Notes: a model not told the origin generated them from the sequence alone. A stretch of DNA of 64,000 bases from Cardinalis cardinalis (GCA_014549065.1 JACDOX010000082.1:1675690-1739689), one strand, 5' to 3'; shown: positions 11,886-25,250, numbered from the stretch's first letter. Made by a program: numbers and translations.

Positions 11886-13655
11886 TGGAACCCCCAGTGA
11901 GAAGTCAGCCCTCCANTCACATTACTAACAGTGCTAACAGCTTCATCAAAAATCAGTATTTTTGAGAGTCTGTCAATAGTTCTGGGGTTTGCCATTCTAA
12001 TGCTGCAGAGTAGACACTGTAAGCTCCAAGGACCAGCATTGTTTCAAAAGTCTTGCCCTCTTNACCACTCCAAAACAAAAGGTTGCCAAGAGGAAAAGGA
12101 AAGTGACTGAAATCTCTCTTGACTGCTTGAACACTCACTCAGGACATTAATAAAACCTCATGCTTGGATTTTTTTCTCCATTAACAAACAAGTGTTTTAT
12201 AGTTTTCCTGGATCAATTCCCAAAGGCAAAAGAGGCTATGCAGGCATCTCTTCTCTAAATAGAAAGCAGTCAGTTGCTGACAGAGAGACATAAGGTATTT
12301 TTATAATTTTAAAACACATTTTTGTTACAGATTCAAGAGTTTTAATCAGTTAAACTGGAAAANAACTTGTACAAATGCTAAATTCTCCAATCAGGCCCTG
12401 TTTCTTCTTTTCTATGAAAATGGAATAGGAATTGTACTTNAGAAAATAAATAGCTCTCAACTAGTGCCACAAAACATGCTGCAAAATGAGCCAAACACAT
12501 TATTCGTTCCTTGTCTCTTAAAGCAAACTAATACCAAGCATTCTCTTTTGAGCACTGTATATCAGCAATCAGGTGAAAGATCCAGGACACCCCTTTCAGG
12601 ATGAACAGAGTTGTAATGTATATTTTATCAGCAGATGGAATTTGTCAGCAACACACAAANGAGTCATTCTATTAGAGTTTCTCTCAAAAACATACATACA
12701 CGCTTATTGCTGCTTTGTTCTAGAGAAAGAAAACAGCCTTGTATCAAACTGCTCTTCTCCAAGGGCTTTTCCTTTAATATGACTTTCAAACANCTACTTC
12801 CCAACATGCAGAATGTTACCAAGGAAACCAGGAATGGTCGGAAGTCACAACATCTTTTATTTGTCCCAGGCAAAGGCAGCAAAAAAAAGCTATTAAAGAA
12901 AAATTTAAATAATTTTACTCAGCTCTAGGTCCAGTCTTTCTCATCCATTCAGGAAACAGGTTTGGCAGTACCTTTGACTTTTGTCCCTATTTTTTCCTCT
13001 GAAATGTGCCCTTTAAACTCCAGGACCTGGACTGGGCACTACTACTGCCTCAGCAGTGGTATCAAGTACCACCTCCAATCCACCGTGCACTGCCTCAATT
13101 TGATTCATCCACACCTGTCAGTTTTTTCCAGATACCAATAAGTTTCACACCCTGTTAACAATGCAGGATTTGTTTGACACCTGGTACTGCCAGGTCACAG
13201 CCTGTCCTAGCATAACAAACTTGCTGAACGTTGCAGTAGCTCAAATCCCTCCAGTGGGATCTTCTCTGCACTGAACAAGAGTGACAGATATTTGGCTAAA
13301 TTACACTAATCCATGTCACAAGCGGGAAGAGGATTCTTGATTTCACTCTCTGAGTCAGCTTTAGGTTTGGTCTGAAGCTGTTTGGTTTCTCATTAAAATA
13401 TAAATATGCATTTGGAAAAAAAAATTTACAAGCTTCTAAGCAAACAAGTCAGAAAGCGTAAAATGACATTTTTCTTGAAAGACAGGTGAGATCCAGCTTT
13501 CAAGGCTCAGCTAAGTCACAGTTATGTAAATTGCACAATAAAACTCAGTGGTAAAAGCTAATCTGTTGTGGAGATAAATGCCTAAGGCAATAGCAATAAA
13601 ATGTCCTCAATAACAAACATGTCTACTCTTCTGAATTTTGTAAAAGTTTGCACTT
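11886..13655. other. Non-coding stretch
   Basis: I see no gene here. Open frames are under 100 codons on both strands. A CpG-poor but GC-richer patch at about 13010-13260 includes a 6-bp-stem palindrome (GTGGTA and TACCAC). No transposon is recognised. Confidence 0.5.
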
Positions 13656-13659
13656 TAGC

Positions 13660-13730
13660 AAAAAAAAAAAAAAAAAAAAAAAAGCCACCAAAACAAACCA
13701 AACAACAAACCCTGAACAAACAATAAAACA
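13660..13730 (+). repeat. Poly(A)24 run followed by (CAAA)-like tract
   Basis: A pure run of 24 A bases at 13660-13683 is followed by GCCACC and then AAACAAACCAAACAAC-type sequence. A processed pseudogene tail was considered, but nothing upstream resembles a spliced mRNA. I therefore annotate it as simple sequence. The run length in the assembly may be unreliable. Confidence 0.85.
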
Positions 13731-13783
13731 TGGCTTATTGTTGATGTTATTGTATTCATTAAAACTCTCATTTTGCAATGAAT

Positions 13784-13823
13784 GTATTGTAAATTCTCTA
13801 AATATATTGTAAATTCTCTAAAC
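13784..13823 (+). repeat. 20-bp tandem duplication
   Basis: The words TATTGTAAATTCTCTAAA begin at 13785 and again at 13805, giving a period of 20 bp with near-identical copies. This is a recent small slippage duplication in AT-rich DNA. Confidence 0.85.
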
Positions 13824-15431
13824 TCTCCTTTCTATGAAAGTAGGAATAGTCTCAATCCAGTTCTCTGGCAGTGCTCTTGCTCTATTATATGGATTGTTTA
13901 ACACTGTATTTGGACAACTGATCCTTATCAAAGCCTCTGCTTGTGAAAAAATATCAGAAGAAATTTGTGTTAGTAGGATTGATACTGTTCCCATCTCTGC
14001 CCTGTCAGGCAGCTATAACATATTTTAGCTTGACTGAAGCTCCAGTCTGATACCTTAAGCTATGAAATGTGCACGGGTCTGACTGAAAGTCTTGTGTGCT
14101 AGGATGGAGTTTCTTCTGCAAGAATCTCACCACAACTTGGATATGAGCATATAAATGTTTAAAACTGTGTAAGCCTAAAGAGGAGAGTCCCTGCATGCTA
14201 CTTAGAATGAAGCTTATAAAATCCCTCTCCTTCCTTAAGGCTTCTGAAAGATGAAGGGATAAGAAATCTGTAAAAAAACACCACATTTCAGTTTTAAAGG
14301 ACTGATAGTCTAATTGACAGCTTTAAAATCTAAGATTTCATAGCAATCTTTCTCTGAAGTGAATCTATTAAAAAAGTGAAATTTGAGATGAAATTGGAAA
14401 ATGAGCTTTTCATGTTGATGAAATAAAGCTGATTTGTTGAATTTGTATCACTTGAAAATCAGTTCCCCTGTTAAGTCTTAAAAGAAAAGGCAAATGAAAG
14501 AGAAAACCCGTCTCTATAAATCCTGTTAGAGGATAAAACCTTATAAATCTACTTCTTCCCTTCTCTCAATCAAGTACACAGCAACATTATTCTTGGTGTC
14601 ACAAGGTGGTGCTCTTCCTTTCAAGTAATGTCTTTCACCTTTAAAACGACCTCATTAACTTGGAGAGAAAAGCACATGTTTTGAGACTTATGCACATACA
14701 TTGACTCTGAGAAGGAAACGCATCTAATCTGGATCACTATTTTTGGCACAAAAATGTACAAAAGACAAGTTTTTTTGTAGGTGGTGTGTATAACTTGGGC
14801 ATGCTAATGCATGATNTGTACCAAGTTCTTTTACAGTCTTAAGATCCTGGATTAGCTGANTGCTTAAGCCTGCAGTTATGGGGCTGTTTTGAAGGAAGTT
14901 CAATTTACCTAAAAGTTTCAGCTCTGCAAGTAATGTTCTAGTGATTAATACACCAAACCTATTTGTACAATCAAGAATGCAGTCCCTGTGCTGTTTATTT
15001 TGTACTAAATCTATTATTATTTTATACTACTTCTATGTGTTCCACTTTTGGTACAGCAAATATTTTTGCTTTTAACATTTATAATTCCATTGAAAATATT
15101 ATGGAAGATTTATAAGGTTTGACAGCTAGGCATAAAGAGTTGTGATTTTTGGTATCTACTCAAATACTTGGAATTTGGGGGTTTTAATTTTGCCCAGTTA
15201 ATCCTGAAAAAAATTACTAGCAGCACAGATGTTTGCCTCCATTTNCTGATTTATCAGTTGCTTGAGATCAATAGGATAGATTATGTTTCCATAAGATCAT
15301 CTTTCCAGCAGCTAATAAATTCAAAAGGTAATACTGTATCAAGATTCACAGCCTGGTGGTTTCTTCAGATTCATTATTCCAGAGAAAATTCCATGCCCAC
15401 AGAAACATAGGGTGCCTGTGGCACTAGTTAT
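13824..15431. other. Non-coding AT-rich stretch
   Basis: I see no gene. Open frames are below 95 codons without motifs, and no transposon is recognised. The sequence is AT-rich and repeat-poor. Confidence 0.5.
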
Positions 15432-15485
15432 TATCATAGGATCATTCAGGTTGGAAAGGACCTCATCATGGAATCCAGTGTCCAG
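15432..15485 (-). mobile_element. CR1 LINE 3' end fragment
   Basis: ATCATAGGATCATTCAGGTT followed by GGAAAGGACCTCATCATGGAATCCAGT is the reverse complement of a CR1 terminus (octamers, the CCTTTCCAACC block, then the preceding 3' UTR). The copy is very short and fades after about 15485. It is an inert dead-on-arrival insertion. Confidence 0.8.
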
Positions 15486-18400
15486 CAAAAAGATCAAAGA
15501 TTACTGAACCTCTGAACTAAAACTGCAACTCCCACTAAGGTTTCACAAAGCACAACAAAGACAGTAAGCTATATAGCCAGAGAAATAGCCTAATACAATA
15601 CAATTAAAATAGGACACTAATATGTTAACAAATGAGACATCAAAACATGTAAACTGTATGGCTGATCACAATGGTTGCCAATACAACAAGGAGCCAACAG
15701 AGAGAGAGCATCGCCCAAAGAGAGGAACATGACAGAAAACCAGGGCACTGCAGCCAGGAGGTACAGCCAGAGATGGACACAGCAGGAGCCTGCATGCAGC
15801 AGGGCAGGAGGAGGGATGGTGCCAAGCAAGGACAGGTAAGTTTATATCTCTCATTGCCTATTTACACTTGAAATGTTCACCTCTACTCTAAGCCCCCCAA
15901 AGAACTACGTGCCACAACTGCGTGAAAGCTGCCTTCTCCCTTATCTGATGCTGAATTAAACCTAAATGCAGCTATTTGTTTTTTCGGAGGTACAGAGCAT
16001 TCCAGAGGAACTGTTCAGAGCTTTAAAAACCCCCAAGTCCTCAGAGAGGACTAGTTCATGAATATTTTACCTCTCTGAAAATCCCATTCCTTTACTGCAC
16101 CTGGGGTATGAAGTGTGTTGTCCTATTTACTTTTCCCCTCACATCTCAGTTGTTTCAGTACTGCAGAGGCTCTCCCAGCTAAAAACCATCCACCACACAG
16201 ATCATCCCCTTGGCATGTTCAAATGCCTCCTGATTTGCCACTGGCATATACAAAACTGCTGTATGTCAACAATGCAAACATCTCTAGCATCTTTAAAAAC
16301 TGAGAGCAAAGGACAGTGTGAAACAAACAAAAAATAACAAAATGTGTATTAGAGAGCAGAAAATGCAGTGACTGGGTTGGGGAAGTTCACAATTAATTTG
16401 TTAGAACCCTTGTCCTTTTTCTTACTCAGGGGAGCTGCTGTGGAATTACCAGCATGCTGCACCAGAGCTCTGCAGCAGCTGGGCCTCTGATGCAGAGGAT
16501 GAGCTTGCCAAGCTGTTGTGGTGCCTTGAGACCTGCTCTTTAGCAAGGCAATGTCAATGGAAGCTTTTACTGCCCAATGCAGTTCTTACCATCTGGGGAA
16601 ACCATTATTCTGAAAGTCTAACTCCCAGCCCTTATATTCAGTTAGGACAAGATTTGCTGCTGTAGAAAGCTTTTTTTTTTAATGCAGAACTGATTTACTA
16701 CTGCATAATTCGGTGTGTCTAGAATTTATGACAATCCAACTTGGGTATGACAGTCTGCTGCCATCCTGAGTGAAACATCTGGGACTCTACAATTTTAAAA
16801 CCTTGAGAGAATGAATTACATGTGGAGCTTGTGTCTCACTAAACCCCAAATTGGACTAAGCCACCACATCTTTCAGGCTGATATAGACCATGAAATTCAC
16901 TTTTCAGTCATCACTGGCATTGGAAGAGTTGCACAGTAGTAGTCCAAACAATAACTCCAGGAACAATCTTTCTCTGTATGCCTANAGTACATCTCCAGGA
17001 AAGAAACATTTTAGGCTTAAAAACTACTAAAATAAAGTATGGTTTCCCCCAACCTCTTAATACTTCCAATGCATTGAAAAAAAAAAAAAAATAAGCCATC
17101 TGATCTCTCATTAGATTTGTCTTCAAGCCCCTTAGAAATTCATCTCCTTCCTTAAGCATCTCTGAAAATCCTTNGTAAAGGCAAAATGCATTAGCACCCC
17201 CCACTCCTATGGGCTGATTCCTCTTGATGCACATCCATGTGTGCATTCTGCCCATGAGGGCATCCCTGTGGGTGACCTCGATCAACAGCATGTGCCTAGA
17301 CTATGGAAAGGCTGAAAAGGATATTTTGATAAGAATNAATACATAGAGAACTTTGCTGAAGCTTGGGATTTTTCACCTTTCAAGAAACAATGAAGCAACG
17401 GCGATATTGACACAGCTGTCTGAGCAGAGGACAGGAGCCACCGCTGCAAATAGTTTCCCCTCCGGATGAAGGCAAAGGAAGAACTGCATTGGACATAATT
17501 AGTTTTGCAGTAGAAAACAAATCAATTGAAAAAGCAAGTTTTCAATCCTCTAACGCAATAACAGGAAGCATAACATTGATTTTGGTTTGAGGTGGAATGG
17601 TCTCTGCCACATGNTATCTGTGGGCCTTTCTTTGTTTAATTTATTTTTTTCCTGCCCAGAAGGTGACAACTTTAAATGGGTTAAGGCTGTTTACGAAGCA
17701 CGNCCTGCATACCTGCTCAAGGCTCACCCACAAAAATCCAGAGCTGGATTTAAACATCAAAGTCGTGGATATTGTGGCCCTGGGTCCACAAAGAAATATA
17801 ACGAGGATTCCACATTCATCTTAAGGTATGAATAGCCTTAAATCTCATAAAACAGCAATTCCAGTAGGAAGGTAGCAAGCCCCTACGAAAACTCATCATC
17901 ATCCTTTCAAGAATCTGAGACAGGAGTGCTTAGCAATTTCAACAAACTTAGTCGACCTAGATTTTTTTCCCAGCATATCCCAGAAGGGTGCTAGATTCAG
18001 TCTTTTTGACCAGACAGAACACCAATTACTGACTCCAGAGGAACTTAATCCTGGGTCTGTGTTTGGCAATGACTTGATTCATGCGTCTTGGGCCTCTTCT
18101 GAATAAGGTTCTTCTCTAAACAGTGCCTGAAGGAACATACAGCACCTGCTTTTTTTGAAAATTTCTCCCTCCCCACAATGATGGTCACAGACTGCTGGGT
18201 GACTTCACCTCTCCTCTTGCATTCTCCCTGTCCCACTGCTCTTCAACTTTCCTCATCCCATGGCAAGGTCAGACACATTCACCCCCATCTGATACCTTTT
18301 TCTTGCTATAATTCTGTATCAATATTTTGGAAGATTTAATCAGAAGAGGAAGCACAGAGNAGGAGAGATCAATAATTGATTATGCAGTTTCTTCCCCTCT

Positions 18401-18868
18401 TGAAGCAAATGATTCACCACCATAGCAGTTTAGTGATTTCCGCCAAGGTCCTGTGGATATCCAGCCTAAATAAACTTCTGCTATCTGAGAGCCTGGTAAG
18501 TAGAGGAGTTGGGGACAAGCACAGATCAAATGTATTCATTTTATAATTTAAAAGTGATTATATAAAAAAAGCATACATCAGGTGCAACCACATAGTGGAA
18601 TTTTATCTCCAAGTAATTCAGTTGTTTCAGAAAAAGATACTCTTACAGTGAACATAGTGTTTGTCTAGATTATTAGACTACNCATTACAGGTTAAATACT
18701 ATAAACCAGAATTAAAAAAAAGTTTGAAGGAACCGATGAGATTCTTGATTTCTTCAGAGCAGCAGAGTACAAGAGTATTGAAAAACACAACAGCACAGTA
18801 TTAATTCATGAGCTACAGAAAATAAAGCAAACCCATACACACAGGGTGGAATCAAGGCACAGAATAAA
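15486..18868. other. Non-coding stretch
   Basis: No gene is supported. A segment near 15660-15835 ends in a splice-donor-like CAGGTAAGT but has no convincing acceptor. Another at about 17659-17824 is bordered by a CTGCCCAG acceptor-like site and an AAGGTATGA donor-like site. A sequence at about 18465-18500 (AATAAACTTCTGCTATCTGA) resembles the polyadenylation/U5 part of avian LTRs, but no LTR borders are found. Confidence 0.45.
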
Positions 18869-18870
<2 letters not shown>

Positions 18871-18907
<37 letters not shown>

Positions 18908-18908
18908 A
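18871..18908 (+). repeat. (ACA)n trinucleotide microsatellite
   Basis: About 12 to 13 uninterrupted ACA units occur here, followed by an A-rich run up to about 18921. It is a long pure repeat and so probably polymorphic. Confidence 0.93.
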
Positions 18909-18921
18909 ACAAAAAAAAAAA

Positions 18922-20130
18922 CCTAACAAAGTCTCCAAGCAGAAGTGCACCTGGAACTGTTCTGTTATTTAATGTATACTATGAGCTATGTGACGGCACA
19001 GCAGAGATTCTTTCAGAGCGATGCTGAGCATCAACTCGTAATACAAGGCACAGGAGCTTGCCCTGCTGCTGCTCTTCTTCCACTGCTCAAGGACTTTGCT
19101 CAGGAGCAGCACCCCACCACGAAAGAAAGTGCATAAAACGAGTGCTGTAGGAATAATCTTGCCCAAACCTATGAACTCCTGCAGTGTTGACAGACATGTG
19201 GGATCTTCGCTGGCTCCTGAGCAGTCACAAAGGCAGCATGCCCATTCCCAGGGTCTGCTTGTATTTTTAATGCCTGGAAAAGTCCCACATGCTCTCATCC
19301 CCAGTGCTAGTCCTGACTTTATTCCCTGGCTTTGCTGGAAGCCAGATTTCTTCCTCTGCACAGCCCCGCTGAAGGAAAAGTAGGCAGCTGTGGCTTCCTG
19401 CAGGGTTCTCCCATTTGCTAATGAGAAGAGAGGCTGAGTTAGTTACAACTCTCTCCTTGTCACAGAACTGCTGTAAAAACAGATACCTATTTATATCATA
19501 TAGTTTCTGAGCTGACATCTTGTCATCTTCTCTTGCCATCCCATACTTCAACTGGAGTTTATCAAAGTCCTGGCATTTCCTAATATATAAAGCAGACATG
19601 TATCATATATCAGAATTTACAAACTGTGTTGGGCTGTCTGTGAATCAGTGTGTGTACTGTAATAACAGTGTAAAAATGGACTTTTCTGGATTGTTTCCTG
19701 TCAGTTACACATTTCCAGAAAGTTAGTGATAGACCTATGAAGGGCCATCCTATGTGAATCACATACCAAGAGCAGCTCCCATGGACTTCTCAATGGAATT
19801 ATGCTTGCAACAGCTCTGTCTTCTTAATTGAACAGCTTCTGAGCCTCTCAGAGGAGGTAGGCAATGTAANAGACCAAATCTGCAGGAAAATTCTCTCAGT
19901 GGCTTAGATCATGAAAATTAAGAGTAATGCCTTGAACAGAGCTTGCATTAAATCTCATAGAGATGGAAAACATAAAAANATACACATAAAGAAATTTAGA
20001 ATATCTGTTCTGTGGAAGATTTCAGTACCTATTTTTACCTATTAAAATGATTTCCATAGATTCCAGATAGGATTCATCTCTCTATTTCCTAGTATTTATA
20101 CAGACTACAAATAAAACTAATAAACAATGA
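18922..20130. other. Non-coding stretch with unrecognised opposing ORFs
   Basis: Frames of 95 codons (+, 19096-19383) and 130 codons (-, 18969-19361) overlap in a locally GC-richer patch. Neither has a recognisable domain, and only one at most could be real. I do not call a gene. Confidence 0.5.
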
Positions 20131-20530
20131 GAATCATAGAATGGCTTGGCTTGGAAGGGACCTTAAAGATCATCTTGTTCTAATACCTGCCATAGGCAGG
20201 GACACCTCCCACTAAGTAAGATTGTTCAAAGTCCCATCCAACCTGTCCTGGAACACTTCCAGGCATGGGGCATCTACAACTTCTCTGGAAAATCTGTGCC
20301 AGTGCCTCACCACCATGAGAGTAAAAAATTTCTTCTTAGTATCTCCCCCAAACTTCTCCTCTTTCAGTTTAAAGCCCCTTGTCTTATCACTCCATGTCCT
20401 TGTAAAATGTCCCTTTTCAGCTTTCTTCCAAGTCCCTCTAGGTGTTGGAATGCTGCTCTAGAGTTTTCTCCAGAGCTTTCCCTTCTCCAGGCCAAACAAC
20501 NCCAACTCTCTCTGTCTGTCCAGCCCTCTG
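20131..20530 (-). mobile_element. CR1 LINE, 5'-truncated copy of about 400 bp
   Basis: On the + strand it opens with AATCATAGAATGGCTTGG and GGAAGGGACCTTAAAGATCA, then runs through GGGACACCTCCCACTA, CCATCCAACCTG, CTGTGCCAGTGCCTCACCAC, TTTCTTCTTAGTATCTCC and CTCCAGGCCAAACAAC. This is the reverse complement of the CR1 3' UTR and the end of the reverse transcriptase ORF. Frames on both strands inside it are by-products. Moderate divergence suggests an old copy. Confidence 0.93.
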
Positions 20531-23500
20531 TTTTGCTTTAACACTCATGATGAAAACAACCACGCATATCAACATCCTCCGTAGCAAAATATTTAACCTG
20601 GCTGTAGATTAGATTCTAATCCTTTGCCTCATGTTCAACATTAAGTTATGTTTTCCCAGAGTGACCCACAGTGTGTCCCAAGAGTTGTAATTCCTGCGTA
20701 CTGCAGTTGCCCCCAATATGCAATATAACCCAGACTCAATCAAACTCCTCTTGTCACAATGAATTTGCATAGAATTAATTATAAAGAATGTAAATGGTGA
20801 AACCTGCCATGTACTATGGCATAGTAGTCAGGAGCCTGAATATTTCTGNAAAGAAACTCAGTGCTAAATTGCATCACTCTCATTCCACTTTAAACATCTG
20901 GGTGAAAATAATTTAAAATTCTCAATTAGGTCTGAAAACAAACTAAGTATTCATTTCAGTTACCCCAAAGTAAAAAAGAAAAAAATAAAAAAGAAAGAAA
21001 AAGAAAATACAAAAATAATTTATTTGCAAGGCGTGCTTTGTATCAAAACCAGTAGCCTTGCCTTCTTCCTCCTGCCATAAATGCCTCAACATTTACCTCA
21101 GTGCTNGGGTCAGAACATGAAATCCTTTCCTAGAAATCATGTGTCAAAGCCCACTGCTTTTTTTGTCTTCCAAGACTCACTTCCCTTTAGGATACACTCA
21201 GGAAAAGAGTGCTTGTGGAGCATTTAGGTACAGCAGGCATGCCCTTATTTTTCATTAACAATGAACATCATAGCAGCAAGTGGCCCATNTTGGTGGGATC
21301 ACTTTTTTCAGGCACACTTCAAATCTGCCCCTGGAGACCACCTTGTCCTGTCTGACCCCAGACACTCTTGAAGTGGAAACAGCACTAAAATAAAACAGCT
21401 GAAAAATCACATTTATATTACAGATTTANTTTGTCAATCAGAAATTACGGGGGAATGTCAAGTGTAGGAACAGATTTAAACTGTGGCTTTGTAGTGCAGG
21501 TTCATTTCCCACTTACAGCTACACAGTCATAATGGAATATCCTCAATAAATAATTGTTCCTTTTTAAATTTACCTATAACAGTTTTATGGAAATATGGAT
21601 CAAATTTGAGAGGGCTTTTAAAATCCTATTAAAAATTAACCATTTGTTTTATTGATTGGACAGTTTGCAATGTGGTTGACTATGCAGTTTGGAGAGATTG
21701 AGTTTGTTTTACTCTTGTTTAAAAGTAAGTCTTAGGTGGATGTATTCTTTTATTGTTGGTCAGGAGANGACTTTGATAAAGCACAGGATAATCTGATGGG
21801 GTTTATTTCCCACAGCTCTATTTAAAGTAATACTATCATACAGTGGTTTTAAACATTGTTTGAAAAATAAAATTTACCCAAAATGTCACTCCAGAGAAAA
21901 GTTTTNTTCAGAACTGAGCACTCCCAAAGCATGTAAGGTCCAACACCAACCAACATGTTTGCTCTTAGGAATGGTGACTCGCATGAAGTTCTCCCAAGCA
22001 AAAGCAGGAAATAATTCACAATTTCAATTTAATAACACTTCTATTTCTGTACATCCCTAATATTTTTTTCATATTTTTATAAAACAGTAACAGGAAAAAA
22101 GGTGAAACAATTGTTAATTTAACAGCCCTGATCCCAGAACAAAAGTGAGTTTAAGNAGGCATATATTCACTGGTGTATAAAAGGAAGGGCTGTAACTTTC
22201 TCCATGCAAACACTTTTCATAAGCATTCACCTNATTAAGTTCTCTCTCCTTGCACAAACTTGCATCCAACACTCATAAAGGACACACAAATAGCTTCCTT
22301 TTCCAAGGTCTCAGCAGTAGCAGTGTCTAGATTCCAAGCAGGAACTGAAAAGAAGCAGTCCCTGGTGACCACTGCCCTAAAAATGAAAATGTTGACAGTA
22401 ATAAGTGCAGCTTAGTCTGGAGAATACAACCAACCTCTTTACTTCTACTATTTGACACAAACCCTAAAGTGCATGGNTATTTAGAAGTCATGTGAAATAA
22501 AAAGGCAGTAAATTACAGGTAGTTAAGCTGCATGAATGCTAGCAAAAACAGATAAACAAGATTTTTTTGGTAGATTTGTTTCAGACCCTTTATCAAACTG
22601 ATTGAGTGTGTAAAACAGACATGAAGTTGAAAGTGCCAAATGACTAAAGTTCAATTTTCAATTTTTGATACCATCATGATTAAAAATTTGTNTAAGCGAA
22701 AGTTGGGAGAAGTTGGAATGGTGAGACTAAGGCTGTTTAAAACTTGGAAACAAAGAATACATCTTGTTTTATGATATAAAACAGATTTTTAGCTTTAGGA
22801 ACTCTGGTGATTCAGCTCAAGAAATCATGCAGTTTACCAGCTGTCTTTCCTCAGAGGTTATCTACACAATTTTCTTGTAGGCAACACCTTGATTTGCAGC
22901 ATGTCATGATATTAGGTTTACTGTAGGAAAAACAAATTACTGCTCACTTTTTCCCTGTACTCCCCCATGCTCTNCTACACATACTTCCATCACATGATTT
23001 TCTAGACACGAGGCAGGTGTTTTTGCAACCTGGCTTAGTTATGAATTACACGAAATCTGAAAAACAGGAGTGAACAGATAGCACATATGTACTATTAGCA
23101 AATTGCAGCAGGACAGCTCTGATTGTTCATGTCCTGAAATGCCTGATGATTGCTGAAGAAAAAGGTTAGTTTCAGTTCTTTCTCCAAATGTGAGTTTTGC
23201 TNGAGGATAAATATATTCATCAACAACCTTCATTCATTAAATAGAGCTTTTATTACCTATTTTATGAATGCATGTGTATATAAATCAAAATGTTTATGTT
23301 CTATTCCAACACACACACTTATATTTTANACATANATGTGTATGTGTGTGGGTTTTCTTTTAGATCCCCCTCGAAACTTTGCTGAACTTATTTACAGAGA
23401 AAAAGATGCATTTGAAACACATCTCTAACAGCACAGGGATAATGTGACCTCGTGACTTTTCCACCTTCTGTTTGGATTATTGTCTTAGCAAAATGAGAAA

Positions 23501-24785
23501 GCAAGTGGCTTTCAAAATAAGCCCCTTTCCCCTTTTCCAGAACTCTGTAGAGAAAGAATAATTCTTGAGNTCTTCTGGCCCATCACGTTTATTTTCCCTT
23601 CTCTGTAAAAACTGACATCACAGTCCTTGGAAGATGGCTCTGTCCTCCAAAAGTAACAGCACACTATGAGCAGCTTTATATGTGCAAATGAAACTTGCCT
23701 GAGATATTATAAACACCAGCTTCCCTTTTTTTCTTGACCATCACCCTAACAAAGCCTCCTTTGAGTCCAGGTGAGGTTCTTCAGGGACACCACCACTGTC
23801 ACTGAAAAGATCCATCAGCTGTGATGTTTCATTACTGGCTACAGGTCCCTTTCTCTTTCACTGGAGAGTGGCTCCTGTTCTTTTTCCTTCATTTCTTACA
23901 TGCCCACAGACAGCAACAAACATTACAGTACCCTGCTGCTCTCCCTGGCTGCATGGAGGGGATGGAAGAACTGAGGGTAGACATTTCCCACTCAGATTCT
24001 GTTCCCTGGCATATGAGCAAAGGGAAGGAATAGTACGAAATACTAAGCTACAGGCTGTTCCTTTGTACACAGTGGGAAATGTTTTGAACATCAAGACTGG
24101 CAAATGAAATATAAGTGTCCCTTCAGGANGCCAATCTAGTCCCTGGTTAGTGTGGAAACAGAGGAAGGACAAGAACCTCCCACCACCAAGAGCACTTTTT
24201 GTTCATAACAAACACAAATCAAATGCCCCTGTCCCATGCGGAGCTCTAAATTACCTTTTAAGCTGACAGTCTTTTCCACATTGCTGCTGCTGCACTAACA
24301 GGCATTTTCTTAGGAGACCCTGAAATTGCAGGGAGGTGACCCACACTGCTTATTGTCAGTTGTTTACACCATACAAATGCATTGTTGTTGGAAGAGTGGT
24401 GTTAAAATCATCAAAGACCTCTGGTTCATGTGGCTTACCTTAAAGTCCTCCACCTTACAGATTTGAACCAAGGCCTGTGATTCTGCAATTCTACACGCAA
24501 AGTTACAAAGGGCTGTATAAGGAGCAGGCTGCAGGGTATAGTGTAATTCTGCTTACAGCATGGAATGAGCTCCCATGGACATTCCAATTCAGGAAGCAGC
24601 ACNTGAGGNATGAGCAGTGTGGAAAGGGACAAAATGACGCTGGAAAGATTGCTGCCTTCATGTGGGAGTTACCAGGTCAGCATTGCCTACTGCAATTGCA
24701 GGTTGAGTCATGCCATGCCTAAGGGAGACAGGTAAGCAAACTGATATATTTTACTTCCTTTTAACAAAAAACGTTATTGACTTGC
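20531..24785. other. Non-coding AT-rich stretch
   Basis: No gene is supported over about 4.2 kb. An A-rich tract lies at 20968-21017. A TATAAAAGG word at about 22176 has no associated gene. A CA/TG-rich patch at about 23308-23350 leads into a polypyrimidine-AG site at 23365, with a short open frame behind it. Open frames of 79 to 104 codons overlap on both strands at 23821-24172. Confidence 0.5.
20968..21017 (+). repeat. A-rich (GAAA)n low-complexity tract
   Basis: The + strand consists of A runs interrupted by single G, T or C bases, such as AAAAAAGAAAAAAATAAAA and GAAAGAAAAAGAAAA. This is simple sequence. Confidence 0.8.
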
Positions 24786-25250
24786 CGGAGTAAGTCCAGA
24801 GGAGACCACCAAGATGATTAGATGTATGGAGCACCTCTCCTATTAGGAAAAGGCTAAGAGAATTCAGATTGTTCAGCCTGGGNAAAAAAAAAAAAGCCTT
24901 CTGGATGACCTTAATGTGGCCTTCCAGTACCTGAAGGAAGTCAAAAGGAAGATGGAGAGAGACTGTTCATGAGGGAGGTAGTAAAAGGACAAGGAGAAAT
25001 GGCTTCAGGCTGAAAGAAGGCAGGTTTAGATTAGATACCNGGAAGAAATTCCTTACTATAAGGATGGGAAGACGCTGGAACAAGTTTCCAGTGAAGCTGT
25101 GAATGCCCTATTCCTGGAATTGTTCAAGGCTAGGTCAGATAGGGCTCTGAGCAACTGGGTCCAGTGAAAGGCACCCCTACCCATGGCAGGGAGCTTGGAA
25201 NTAGGTGATCTTCAAGGTCCCTTCCAACCCAGACCATTCTGTGATCCTAT
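24786..25250 (+). mobile_element. CR1 LINE, 5'-truncated copy of about 465 bp
   Basis: This is a sense-strand CR1 3' region: CCACCAAGATGATTAG, GAGCACCTCTCCTATTAGG, GATTGTTCAGCCTGGG, TTCCAGTACCTGAAGGA, TTTAGATTAGATACC, GGAATTGTTCAAGGCTAGG, CTACCCATGGCAGGG and the end AAGGTCCCTTCCAACCCAGA plus ATTCTGTGATCCTAT. It stops at an intact octamer end and is followed by an A/C-rich tract at 25251-25281. Any open frame within it is fossil sequence. Confidence 0.96.

Noticed and set aside
13660..13730. Poly(A) run as the tail of a processed pseudogene or SINE
   Set aside because: No mRNA-like or SINE-like body precedes it and no flanking duplication was found. It continues as CAAA-type simple sequence.
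15660..15838. Exon ending at a CAGGTAAGT donor
   Set aside because: The donor is good, but no acceptor or start with a sustained frame was found. Several overlapping frames on both strands are equally open.
18465..18510. AATAAACTTCTGCTATCTGA as the end of an LTR
   Set aside because: It resembles an avian LTR R/U5 part, but no TG...CA borders, duplication or LTR body could be placed.
22174..22190. TATAAAAGG as a core promoter
   Set aside because: There is no transcript, exon or ORF downstream, and such words are common in AT-rich DNA.
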